Source of the DNA: a bacterium 1xD8-48
Lineage (GTDB): Bacteria > Bacillota > Clostridia > Lachnospirales > Lachnospiraceae
Length of the DNA: 64,000 nt
Assembly (NCBI GenBank): GCA_009917455.1
Contig: QZDS01000003.1
Location: 1-64,000, forward strand
Direction: 5' to 3'
Made by a program: the position numbers and the translations under genes. The notes under the pieces are model-generated. The model did not search any database and was not told the origin of the DNA. It saw only the letters and a list, made by a program, of their open reading frames with translations. Each line of letters opens with the position of its first letter. Within the stretch, counting starts at the first letter, position 1. Shown here piece by piece: positions 8,318 through 16,109 of this stretch.

Positions 8318-9469
8318 TTAACTGTTGTATTGACCCATAAGTTGACCATAAACAGATGATAATGAATTCATGTGCTGACGTTTGGTTTCAAATGCAGGAT
8401 GTACATAACGGTTCAGTGTAATCTTTACGTCAGAATGGCCAAGTATCTCACTGAGGCTTTTGGCATCCGCGCCACTGCTAATACAGTTCGTAGCAAATGT
8501 ATGCCGAAGAATATGAAAATTCTTTCTTTCTATCCCTGCTGATTTCAAATAGTACTGGAATTTATTTTGATATGTGCGAGGCTCCATTGGCTTGCTACTA
8601 TTAAGCACATATTTGGCGGAAGCATCATAAAATAACATTAATAGCTTTATTACATCCTCTGATAATGGAATTTCTCTTTTAGAAAAAATACTTTTGGGCT
8701 CATCTTCCCAAAGTATTGTTTTACTTTCCTTTCCATCTACCGCTGTTCTTTGCACAGTTGTATTTACATGTAACACCTTTCTTGACAAATCTATGTCTTC
8801 CCACTTTAAAGAGCATATTTCTCCCAAGCGTAATCCTGTAGAAATACAAACAATGATTCCCATTTTATAAATGTCCATTTCATTATATAAATATCGGAAC
8901 AACTTTAATTGTTCTGTCTGATTCAGCACCATAACCGGCTTATCTTTTTTTCTTTGCCTTTGGTAGGGAATCCGAAAACTCTGTATATGATAATATGATT
9001 CTGCAAAGCAAAAAATCTGATTTAACACACACACAATTTCTCTTTTCATATTATCAGATAATGGTTTCTCAAAATTTCCCCGGAATACTTCGGCTATAAT
9101 TGCAGTATCAAGTTCCGAAATCAGCACTTTATCCAGAGTTTCCTTAATATGACGTTCATATATTGAACGATATTTTATATAGGTGGAGTGCTTCTTTGAA
9201 TTCTCAACAGCTGTGAGCCATTCCTGTGCCGCATAATGGAATTCTATTTCCGTACCCATATTCCTTTCCTGATTTACAGCTTCTGCTGCTATTTTGGCTT
9301 TTAGCAACTTTTCCTTAACATCCGTATATGTTTTTGCATACACAGAATGAACGAGCTTTTTTCCTGAATTCGGTTCAAATAAATAGTATCTTCCTTCCCA
9401 ACGCCCATCTTTCCTCTTTCTGATATTCTCTCCTCGTCTTGACATCTTTTCTATCACCCTCCTGACCAT
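8318..9469 (-). CDS. Tyrosine recombinase/integrase, probable DNA invertase of the T7SS switch
   Basis: A 383-residue recombinase with three expected parts. The N-terminal arm-binding (AP2-like) segment has IRKRKDGRWEGRY at residues 16-28. A SAM-like core-binding domain spans about 76-160. The catalytic domain has R214 (TGLRLGE), a lysine near 264, H-x-L-R around 319-323, H345 (LGHSD) and the nucleophile Y355 in LNRYVHP. All catalytic residues are present, so the enzyme should be active. The ATG at 9469 has AGGGG upstream. An internal ATG at 9445 has AGGAGG at a long spacing and is an alternative start. No excisionase, relaxase or other cargo is nearby, which argues against an ordinary integrative element. 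Confidence 0.92.
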   Translation of the reverse strand: MVRRVIEKMSRRGENIRKRKDGRWEGRYYLFEPNSGKKLVHSVYAKTYTDVKEKLLKAKIAAEAVNQERNMGTEIEFHYAAQEWLTAVENSKKHSTYIKYRSIYERHIKETLDKVLISELDTAIIAEVFRGNFEKPLSDNMKREIVCVLNQIFCFAESYYHIQSFRIPYQRQRKKDKPVMVLNQTEQLKLFRYLYNEMDIYKMGIIVCISTGLRLGEICSLKWEDIDLSRKVLHVNTTVQRTAVDGKESKTILWEDEPKSIFSKREIPLSEDVIKLLMLFYDASAKYVLNSSKPMEPRTYQNKFQYYLKSAGIERKNFHILRHTFATNCISSGADAKSLSEILGHSDVKITLNRYVHPAFETKRQHMNSLSSVYGQLMGQYNS

Positions 9470-9598
9470 TCTTCTGACCCCTGATAAAATGTAACAGCAA
9501 CAAAACTTACCAACTTATTTTAATATTGCCTTATATAACTTTCAGAATTAAATTTTTAAGCCCAAGCACGATAAATATGATTTAGAAATAACTGATAA

Positions 9599-9627
9599 TT
9601 GACAAATTTTATGACTGTCATTATAAT
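9599..9627 (+). promoter_or_regulatory. Perfect consensus sigma-A promoter inside the invertible segment, pointing away from the T7SS operon
   Basis: TTGACA at 9599-9604 and TATAAT at 9622-9627 are separated by exactly 17 bp. This is the strongest promoter match I found in the window. It faces right, toward the right inverted repeat, with a start expected near 9634. No open reading frame follows it before the terminator at 9716-9752. After inversion it would face essC. Confidence 0.85.
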
Positions 9628-9681
9628 CAAATACAAGTAATGACAAATTTTTACCTTTTTTCCCCAAGATTAATTTTTGAT

Positions 9682-9706
9682 TTCTTTTCGCAGAATGAAA
9701 TATTCT
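9682..9706 (+). repeat. Right copy of the 25-bp inverted repeat (candidate crossover site)
   Basis: It is identical over 25 bp to the minus-strand reading of 8268-8292. The inner arm TTTCGCAGAAT (9686-9696) and the GAAAT centre match exactly. The outer arm differs at two bases (ATTCTATGAAA at 9702-9712 instead of ATTCTGCGAAA), so the right site is a weaker palindrome than the left. Confidence 0.85.
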
Positions 9707-9715
9707 ATGAAAAAC

Positions 9716-9752
9716 GGTGTTCGCTATATTTTAGCAAACACCATTTTTAATT
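9716..9752 (+). terminator. Hairpin terminator just outside the right inverted repeat
   Basis: GGTGTT-C-GCTA (9716-9726) pairs with TAGC-A-AACACC (9732-9742) around TATTT, with one C/A mismatch, followed by ATTTTTAATT. On the other strand the stem is followed by a run of five T, so it may work both ways. It would stop transcripts from the promoter at 9599-9627 after about 110 bases in the present orientation. Confidence 0.75.
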
Positions 9753-10127
9753 ATCGATATAAATATTTATCATCATAATAAATATTGTGCCTCACATAAG
9801 ATTCCATAAAATCAATTTTATATATTGCTTATATTTTGAAACTGACTTCTTTCTGATTGTCTGCACCAATATAATTTATAATCTCACCGTCTCCTGATAA
9901 AAATAAAATATTTTCTTTACAAGTCTCCCCCATACCTCTATACTAAAACCTGTAACAAATATATTGACCGTTCTGTTCATCAGAACGACAGGTTCTTTTG
10001 CAGGGTATCTCCCTGTTCTATCAGCTAAATCCTTTTACAGGTAATGGCTGGTTCATTCCGATTGTCGGAATTATTTCCAAAAACAATTGCCTGCAACACA
10101 AAAAAACTGTATACTGGAGGAAAGTTT
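9753..10127. other. AT-rich non-coding stretch upstream of the Rpn-family gene
   Basis: About 375 bp of very AT-rich DNA without a convincing open reading frame. A small inverted repeat GTTCTG...CAGAAC occurs around 9972-9988 directly after a TTGACC that could be a -35 box, but no good -10 follows at the right spacing. Otherwise nothing is recognised here apart from the GGAGG site of the next gene. Confidence 0.4.
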
Positions 10128-11063
10128 ATGGCAAAAAGACAAAAGAAACAATGGTTTAAGCGCGGAGTATGGTGGCGGAAAATCCGGCTGAACCGGAAGC
10201 ATAAGGACAGACTCTTCCGCTATTTATTTCAGGACAAAAAGTATCTGCTGGATTTATACAATGCATTGCACGACAGCAGTTACACGAACCCTGACGCATT
10301 GGAAGTGGTCACTATGGAGGACGTCATCTTTATGAAAATGAAGAATGACCTGTCCTTCATTATAGACAGCCGTTTAAACCTTTATGAACATCAAAGTACT
10401 TGGAATCCGAACATGCCGCTGCGGGGACTGTTTTATTTCACTCAGCAGTATGAAGGCCTTTTAGGAGCAGAAGATGCCGATGTTTACGGAACGGCAACCG
10501 TAAGCCTGCCGCCCCCCGAATACATTATATTCTATAATGGTAACGGAATGGCGCAGGACAAGATGACGCTGTATCTGTCAGACTCCTTTTCCATAGGACG
10601 CGGAAGCGGCTGTCTGGAATGTACTTGCAAAGTCATCAACGTGCGGCGGGGTCACAACGAAGAACTCCTTGGCAAGTGCCGCCGGCTGTGGGAATATTCA
10701 GAGTTTGTATCAGAAATAGAGGAAAATATACTCCTGGGAAAAGACCGGGAGGAGGCAGTCCAATCCGCCATAGACCATTGCATCAGGCAGGGTATTCTCT
10801 CCGATATCCTGAAAACAGAAAAAAGCGAGGTGCTTCATATGATTTTTTTGACTGAGTACGACGAAAAAAAGCATTTACGGCATACATTTGAAGAAGGGGT
10901 TCAAAAAGGGCGCAATGCCAAGCTGCTTGAGCTGGTTCAGATAAAGCTTTCCAAAGGCAAATCCCCTGAACAGATTGCAGAAGAGCTGGAGGAGGGTATA
11001 GACACAATTCTGGAGCTGACAGTTCAACAATCCCCGCAGCAGGCTGACAGGGAGCCGAAATAG
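10128..11063 (+). CDS. Rpn family recombination-promoting nuclease / putative PD-(D/E)XK transposase
   Basis: A 311-residue protein of the Rpn (YhgA-like) family. Typical features are KHKDRLFRYLF near the N-terminus, DLSFIIDSRLNLYEHQ with the acidic and EHQ residues of the PD-(D/E)XK core, then MPLRGLFYF, and a helical C-terminus (KGRNAKLLELVQIKLSKG). These proteins bind and nick DNA and often occur in many copies per genome. The ATG at 10128 has GGAGG at a spacing of 7 and is preferred over the in-frame ATG at 10044. A basic N-terminal segment (KKQWFKRGVWWRKIRLNRK) precedes the domain. A second, broken member lies at 27222-27731. Confidence 0.85.
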   Translation: MAKRQKKQWFKRGVWWRKIRLNRKHKDRLFRYLFQDKKYLLDLYNALHDSSYTNPDALEVVTMEDVIFMKMKNDLSFIIDSRLNLYEHQSTWNPNMPLRGLFYFTQQYEGLLGAEDADVYGTATVSLPPPEYIIFYNGNGMAQDKMTLYLSDSFSIGRGSGCLECTCKVINVRRGHNEELLGKCRRLWEYSEFVSEIEENILLGKDREEAVQSAIDHCIRQGILSDILKTEKSEVLHMIFLTEYDEKKHLRHTFEEGVQKGRNAKLLELVQIKLSKGKSPEQIAEELEEGIDTILELTVQQSPQQADREPK

Positions 11064-11117
11064 TCAGAGTCTGAAAATTCCGCAATGGTAAAGCCGGAAT
11101 ATGCGCATGGCAGCAAA

Positions 11118-11154
11118 ACACCCCTCTCCGTCTCCCGGAAAGGGGTGTCTTTTC
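11118..11154. terminator. Bidirectional terminator between the convergent Rpn and metK genes
   Basis: ACACCCCT (11118-11125) pairs with AGGGGTGT (11141-11148), extended by the inner CTCC/GGAA region, with AAAA before and CTTTT after the stem. It lies between two genes that are transcribed toward each other. Confidence 0.8.
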
Positions 11155-11187
11155 ATATCATATTCAATTCATCTGAATCGGTTCATC

Positions 11188-12399
11188 TTATAAATACTTC
11201 TTAAGCGCATCCGCCTTGTCAAGTCTCTCCCAGGGCAAATCCAAATCGTTGCGGCCGAAGTGTCCGTAAGCGGCTGTCTGCCTGTAAATCGGACGGCGTA
11301 AATCCAGCATTTTGATAATGCCTGCCGGACGGAGGTCAAAGTTTTCCCTGATGATTTCCACCAGTTTTTCATCGGAAAGCTTTCCTGTTCCAAAGGTGTC
11401 AACCATAATGGAAGTGGGCTGTGCCACGCCAATTGCATAGGACAACTGGATTTCACACTTATCGGCAAGACCTGCTCCTACGATATTCTTTGCCACGTAA
11501 CGGGCAGCGTAAGCCGCACTTCTGTCTACTTTGGTACAGTCCTTGCCGGAGAAAGCGCCGCCGCCATGGCGGGCGTATCCGCCGTAGGTATCCACGATGA
11601 TTTTACGTCCCGTAAGACCTGCGTCGCCATGAGGTCCGCCGATTACGAAGCGTCCCGTGGGATTGATGAAGTATTTTGTATTTTCGTCCAGAAGCGCCTT
11701 CGGAAGAATCGGGTCAAAGACATACTTTTTGATATCCTCGTGAATCTGCTCCTGTGTCACATCCGGGTCATGCTGTGTGGACAGAACCACAGCCTCTAAA
11801 CGGATAGGCTTTCCGGCCTCGTCGTATTCCACGGAAACCTGGCTCTTTCCATCGGGTCTTAAGTAAGAAAGCGTGCCGTCCTTACGCACCTTTGTGAGCT
11901 GCAGGGCCAGCTTATGTGCAAGGGAAATAGAATAGGGCATATATTCCTCTGTCTCGTTGGTGGCGTATCCGAACATCATCCCCTGGTCGCCTGCGCCGAT
12001 TGCCTCGATTTCATCGTCTGTCATGCCTTTTTCCCCAGCCGGCTGCGCTGATTCCTGCTTTGCTTCAAGAGCCTTGTCAACGCCCATTGCAATGTCTGCG
12101 GACTGCTCGTCGATGGCAACCAGCACTGCGCAGGTATTGCCGTCAAAGCCGTATTCGGACTTGGTATAACCGATTTCCTTAACCGTGTCGCGTACTACCT
12201 TCTGAATGTCCACATAAGCCTTGGTCGTGATTTCGCCTGTTACCAGAACAAAGCCCGTACAGGTGGCAGTTTCACAGGCCACGCGGCTCATAGGGTCTTT
12301 TTCCATACATGCGTCCAGTATTGCGTCAGAAATCGCGTCGCATACTTTGTCGGGATGTCCTTCGGTTACCGATTCCGAAGTAAATAAATGTTTTTCCAT
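11188..12399 (-). CDS. metK: S-adenosylmethionine synthetase
   Basis: It makes S-adenosylmethionine from methionine and ATP in the cytoplasm. The 403-residue protein shows [11 protein letters not shown] at the N-terminus, the hexapeptide GAGDQG with [27 protein letters not shown], and [19 protein letters not shown], all family hallmarks, and is of normal length. Two adjacent ATGs occur at 12402 and 12399. AGGAGG is 6 bases before the second, so that one is chosen. A longer in-frame reading to 12630 is not supported. The gene is under a SAM-I riboswitch (12703-12816) with a terminator at 12663-12687. Confidence 0.97.
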   Translation of the reverse strand: MEKHLFTSESVTEGHPDKVCDAISDAILDACMEKDPMSRVACETATCTGFVLVTGEITTKAYVDIQKVVRDTVKEIGYTKSEYGFDGNTCAVLVAIDEQSADIAMGVDKALEAKQESAQPAGEKGMTDDEIEAIGAGDQGMMFGYATNETEEYMPYSISLAHKLALQLTKVRKDGTLSYLRPDGKSQVSVEYDEAGKPIRLEAVVLSTQHDPDVTQEQIHEDIKKYVFDPILPKALLDENTKYFINPTGRFVIGGPHGDAGLTGRKIIVDTYGGYARHGGGAFSGKDCTKVDRSAAYAARYVAKNIVGAGLADKCEIQLSYAIGVAQPTSIMVDTFGTGKLSDEKLVEIIRENFDLRPAGIIKMLDLRRPIYRQTAAYGHFGRNDLDLPWERLDKADALKKYL

Positions 12400-12402
12400 C
12401 AT

Positions 12403-12662
12403 GTTCCTCCTGATTTTTAATTTCCGTCTCTGTCTTTTGGCACACAGCCCTGTAAGGCAATTCCCGTTCTCAAAGAACATGAAACCGATTTGTGCTCGTC
12501 CGGTCAGAGACTGTTTTCTGTTCCGTAAATCTATACATTTCGCAAATGCATTCCAATGTGACTTATGTGCAGTCGTCAAATGTACATACGGGCAAGCGTC
12601 AAATGGATGCTCCGCATCCGCCTGACTCATTACCCGCAGGAAGAAATACTTCCGTCAAACAT
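12403..12662 (-). other. Long untranslated metK leader after the riboswitch terminator
   Basis: About 260 bases separate the riboswitch terminator from the metK start, far more than is usual. The stretch holds a GGATGC/GCATCC hairpin (about 12605-12619), three copies of CGTCAAA (about 12575, 12597 and 12652) and the sequence AATGAGTCAGGCG (minus strand) that also occurs upstream of the ybaK-like gene. No convincing protein is encoded. It may be an inserted interspersed repeat or a second control element. Confidence 0.45.
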
Positions 12663-12687
12663 AAAAAATCCGCTCACAAGAAGCGGA
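12663..12687 (-). terminator. Expression-platform terminator of the metK SAM riboswitch
   Basis: On the minus strand TCCGCT and AGCGGA form a stem around TTCTTGTG-like loop bases, followed by six T. It comes directly after the SAM-I aptamer and is the expected off-switch when SAM is bound. Confidence 0.85.
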
Positions 12688-12702
12688 CCTGATACTCAAA
12701 TC

Positions 12703-12816
12703 CTCTTATTGTTCGACTCGCCATTCGGCCTCTTGCTCGCTCAGGTAGGCACCTTCCGTCTCCGGGGTTGCCGTGGCTTCTCAGGTCCTCTGTACCTCCA
12801 CCACTCTGAATAAGAG
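12703..12816 (-). promoter_or_regulatory. SAM-I (S-box) riboswitch controlling metK
   Basis: Read on the minus strand, CTCTTATT (12816 side) pairs with AATAAGAG near 12703-12710 to form P1. Inside are the S-box core elements CAGAGTGGTGGAGG, then GACCTGAGAAGCC and CGGCAACC, followed by the P3/P4 arms. The order and sequence match the SAM-I consensus. Binding of SAM should favour the terminator at 12663-12687 and lower metK expression. The identification is by motif reading; a covariance-model search was not run. Confidence 0.92.
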
Positions 12817-12852
12817 ATTCTGCACTATATTTTGTTTTCACATCTGCAATAT

Positions 12853-12881
12853 ACACTACACCATATCCGCTCTTTTGTCAA
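12853..12881 (-). promoter_or_regulatory. Promoter of the metK riboswitch transcript
   Basis: On the minus strand TTGACA (12881-12876) and TAGTGT (12858-12853) are 17 bp apart, about 35-40 bp upstream of the riboswitch P1 stem. The -35 box is perfect and the -10 is weak. Confidence 0.6.
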
Positions 12882-12901
12882 CAGTTTTTTAACAGTAAGT
12901 T

Positions 12902-14197
12902 TTAACCTGTTTTCAGACGGAATTTTTTCTGCTCCCGCTCGCAGGCGACCTTCTCTATCTGCGCGCCGAGATTTTTCAGCTTAATATGAAAGTCCTCATA
13001 GCCTCTCTCGATAAACTGAATGTCGTCAACGGTTGTCATTCCCTCCGCTGCAAGTCCGGCAATCACAAGCGCAGCCCCCGCGCGCAAATCCGGCGCGCTG
13101 ATACTCGCTCCGGTATACTTGCCCACGCCGTCGATAATCGCCGTATTGCCTTCCACTTTGATGTTCGCACCCATTCTGGTAAGCTCATCCACATATTTAA
13201 AGCGGTTTTCAAAAATGCTTTCCGTCACAATGCTGGTGCCTCTGGAAAGTCCAAGGGCAACCGTAATCTGGGGCTGCATATCCGTGGGAAAACCCGGATA
13301 TGGCAGGGTTTTTACGTGGGTATGGGTAAGAGGCTTGGCCGCCACAACGCGCACGGCGTCGTCCGACTCCTCCACCTCGCATCCAACCTCGATAAGCTTG
13401 GCGCTGATGGATTCCAGGTGCTTGGGAATCACGTTCTTGACTGTCACATCCCCTTTCGTCACAGCAGCGGCAAACATGAAAGTCCCCGCCTCAATCTGGT
13501 CGGGAATAATCACGTACTCCGTACCGTGAAGCCTCGGAACTCCTTTTATTCTGACAACATCGGTTCCGGCGCCTTTAATCACCGCGCCCATACTGTTTAA
13601 AAAGTTGGCAACATCCACCACGTGAGGCTCTTTTGCCGCATTTTCGATTATTGTCTGGCCCTCCGCCATTACCGCAGCCATCATAATATCAATGGTCGCG
13701 CCTACAGTAACCACATCCAGATAAATATGGCTGCCGCGAAGCCGCTCCGCCTCCGCGATAATCAGACCATGCTCTATGCGGACATCCGCCCCAAGGGCCC
13801 GAAATCCTTTAATATGCTGGTCGATTGGCCTAAGGCCGATGTTGCAGCCTCCGGGCAGAGTCACCTGAGCCCTTTTATACTTTCCGAGAAGCGCTCCCAG
13901 AAGATAGTAGGAAGCGCGTATTTTCTTGATAAAACCATCTTCAATAACTACATCGTTAATTGTCTTTCCTGATATCTTTACCGTATGCCGGTCGATGCCT
14001 TCAACAATACCTCCAATACTTTCAATTGCCTTCATCATCACGTTGGTATCACGAACATCCGGCACATTTTCTATAACAACAGTCTCGTCCGTCATAATGG
14101 AAGCCGCCAAAATCCCCAGAGCCGCATTCTTGGCTCCACCGATTTCCACCTCTCCCACCAGCGGATTACCACCCTTTATTGCATACTGTTCCATCAT
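12902..14197 (-). CDS. murA: UDP-N-acetylglucosamine 1-carboxyvinyltransferase
   Basis: It catalyses the first committed step of peptidoglycan synthesis, transfer of enolpyruvate from PEP to UDP-GlcNAc. The 431-residue protein begins with the family stretch GGNPLVGEVEIGGAKNA. It carries the catalytic cysteine in LPGGCNIGLRP (C118), the position attacked by fosfomycin, and the PGFPTDMQPQ segment with the catalytic aspartate. Length is normal. Two ATGs occur at 14197 and 14194; GAGG fits the second slightly better. It is a single gene between metK and the M23 peptidase, all on the minus strand with clear gaps. Confidence 0.96.
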   Translation of the reverse strand: MMEQYAIKGGNPLVGEVEIGGAKNAALGILAASIMTDETVVIENVPDVRDTNVMMKAIESIGGIVEGIDRHTVKISGKTINDVVIEDGFIKKIRASYYLLGALLGKYKRAQVTLPGGCNIGLRPIDQHIKGFRALGADVRIEHGLIIAEAERLRGSHIYLDVVTVGATIDIMMAAVMAEGQTIIENAAKEPHVVDVANFLNSMGAVIKGAGTDVVRIKGVPRLHGTEYVIIPDQIEAGTFMFAAAVTKGDVTVKNVIPKHLESISAKLIEVGCEVEESDDAVRVVAAKPLTHTHVKTLPYPGFPTDMQPQITVALGLSRGTSIVTESIFENRFKYVDELTRMGANIKVEGNTAIIDGVGKYTGASISAPDLRAGAALVIAGLAAEGMTTVDDIQFIERGYEDFHIKLKNLGAQIEKVACEREQKKFRLKTG

Positions 14198-14313
14198 ATA
14201 CCTCTATATAAAAGTCAAATTATCAAAATTATTAAAATGAATAAATATCTTCTTTTCTCTTTTGAACACTCCCATAATTATAGCATATTATGAACATTTG
14301 TAAATATCAAACA

Positions 14314-15891
14314 TCAGTTCAGATAATCGAAGGGATTTACCTGTGTGCCGTTAATCAGAATCTCAAAATGAAGATGCGGCCCTGTGCTGACGCCTGTATT
14401 TCCGCTGAGCGCAATCTTTTGCCCCTGGGTGACCGTCTGACCGGCGGATACCAGTACCTTGCTCAGGTGCCCGTATCTCGTCTGCCTTCCGTCGGGATGG
14501 TTGATATAAACTACGTACCCGTAGCCGCTTCCCCATCCGGCGCGCGCCACTGTTCCGCCGCAGGAGGCGTTGACAGCCGTTCCCGTAGGTGTTGCCCAGT
14601 CGATACCCTTATGGTAGGAGCTTGCCCCTCTGGTAGGCCTGTTCCTGCGCCCGAAGCCGGAAGAAAGCCTTCCTCCTGCAATAGGTTTAATATAAGTAGG
14701 CGGTATTTTGGTTCCCCGCTCCACAATTTTGGGAACTGCTTTGTAGGTTACCTCCTCCTTGATAATCTCCTTTTCGATTTCCTTGTCATTTTCAAAAGTC
14801 ACCACCGCAATCACTTTCCTGTGACCGGCAGAGGGCTCCTGAAGGGTTTTTCTCTGATTCGTATACCAGTCGTCGTTATCCACGTAGATAACCTCTTCCT
14901 CGTAATCCTCTTCGTAGTACATTTCCTCCTGACGCAATACCGCCAGTTTTGGCTCGGGCACAGTGATGATGAGTTCTTCCCCGGCTCTTATCATGGAATT
15001 TTCATCCTCAAGAGAAGCGTTCATTTCAATCAGCTTGTCCATGGGAATATTGGTCTTGATTGCGATTTCCGATAAGGTATCCCCGGAAACCACCTCATAA
15101 ACGCCGTTCTTTTCCTCATCCTGCGTCACCTCGCGGATGGCGTCGCTAAGGCCTGTCAGTTCCTCCTCACTCAGATAAGCCTCCACAACCTCAATGGCAT
15201 CCCCGTATTCCATGGAAATAAGCCCCAACTCATAATCCTCAAAATCCATTTCCTCCGCGGGCATTTCCTCCTCAAACGCAGCGGCAAGCTCCGCCGCAAT
15301 TCCGGCTTCCATATTCACCACTTCCTGTGTTTCCTCCACAACTTCCTCTGTGGTGAGAACTTCCGCAGTCAGCGCGGACAACTCCCTTGAATGGTCAAGA
15401 GACAGCGCCACCTGATATCTGCTTTTTCCGTCATACTTATTGAGGGCTGCCTGCAAAAGCGCATACACATCACTCTGACTGGCAAGGTTAATCATATACT
15501 CGTTGATTTTCACCACGTAAGACCTCTGCAGGGTTTCCTTTACGCCGCCGCCAAGAATCTGCGTCATGTTTTCGATGATTTGTTCGGGATCGTCCACCTT
15601 TCCCCAGAGAACCTCTTTTCCCTCCACTTTAAGGTCGCTCTCAACCAGAACCAGCTCCTCGCTTCCTGCCGCGATCCTGCGTCTGGCTTCAATGACATAC
15701 TGCTCCGCCTCCTCCGGCGTGGAAACCACACCCGCGTTCTGGTTATTTAAAATCACCGTAAACATATTATTACCCAATTTCTCAAAGGGTACAAATGCGG
15801 GCATAAAAAATATACTGACAATAATTGCCAACACCGCAATTCTGATATTTACAATTTTCAGTCGTTTATAATAACAGGTAAATTTTTTCAT
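14314..15891 (-). CDS. Cell-wall M23 metallopeptidase with LysM and G5 domains
   Basis: A 525-residue exported protein with an N-terminal membrane anchor (about residues 17-35), an acidic Glu/Val-rich linker (about 180-240), a LysM domain (VVSGDTLSEIAIKTNIPMDK), a G5-like segment (about 350-395, ending in RGTKIPPTYIKPI) and a C-terminal M23/LytM domain. The domain has GGRLSSGFGRR, the zinc ligands in HKGID and the catalytic HLHFE, so it should be active. It is predicted to cut peptidoglycan cross-bridges at the cell surface. The G5 and LysM parts would hold it on the wall. Confidence 0.92.
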   Translation of the reverse strand: MKKFTCYYKRLKIVNIRIAVLAIIVSIFFMPAFVPFEKLGNNMFTVILNNQNAGVVSTPEEAEQYVIEARRRIAAGSEELVLVESDLKVEGKEVLWGKVDDPEQIIENMTQILGGGVKETLQRSYVVKINEYMINLASQSDVYALLQAALNKYDGKSRYQVALSLDHSRELSALTAEVLTTEEVVEETQEVVNMEAGIAAELAAAFEEEMPAEEMDFEDYELGLISMEYGDAIEVVEAYLSEEELTGLSDAIREVTQDEEKNGVYEVVSGDTLSEIAIKTNIPMDKLIEMNASLEDENSMIRAGEELIITVPEPKLAVLRQEEMYYEEDYEEEVIYVDNDDWYTNQRKTLQEPSAGHRKVIAVVTFENDKEIEKEIIKEEVTYKAVPKIVERGTKIPPTYIKPIAGGRLSSGFGRRNRPTRGASSYHKGIDWATPTGTAVNASCGGTVARAGWGSGYGYVVYINHPDGRQTRYGHLSKVLVSAGQTVTQGQKIALSGNTGVSTGPHLHFEILINGTQVNPFDYLN

Positions 15892-16109
15892 AAAACAGCA
15901 AACTCCGGTATTCTATATACTTTTTTGTAATATTTTTGTAACGAATTAATTCTAACAGTTATTAAATTACTTGTAAAGATGGCAATTTTTTGCGGCTGTC
16001 CCCCTGTCCTTCTCCATGCGCTTAAGCCAAAAATACTTTCCGCAGCCTGAAAAACCTGATAAAATAGTTTCAGCAGGAGATTTTATCCCAGGTGAAAGGA
16101 GACCCGCAA

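Larger units (their letters stand above)
8268..9706. mobile_element. Putative invertible DNA segment (recombinase gene plus outward promoter) controlling the T7SS operon
   Basis: A 1.4-kb segment bounded by a perfect 25-bp inverted repeat contains only two things: a complete tyrosine recombinase gene and a perfect consensus promoter near the right end that points outward. Inversion would exchange position x with 17974 minus x. That moves the promoter -10 box to about 8347-8352 facing essC, with transcription starting near 8340, roughly 190 bp before the essC ATG. In the orientation shown, the promoter runs into the terminator at 9716-9752. The repeats, promoter and terminator are seen directly. 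Inversion and phase variation are inferred. Confidence 0.65.

Noticed and set aside
8268..9706. Reading the two repeats as attL and attR of a small integrative element
   Set aside because: Attachment sites of an integrated element are direct repeats. These copies are inverted, and the segment has no cargo, excisionase or transfer genes.
12400..12630. N-terminal extension of metK by 77 codons
   Set aside because: The family start with AGGAGG is at 12399 and the extension has no similarity to MetK. It lies in the riboswitch leader.
12986..13600. 204-codon open frame on the plus strand inside murA
   Set aside because: It is antisense to a fully conserved murA and its sequence has no recognisable domain.
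14290..15075. 261-codon open frame on the plus strand inside the M23 peptidase gene
   Set aside because: It is a shadow of the conserved peptidase on the other strand.
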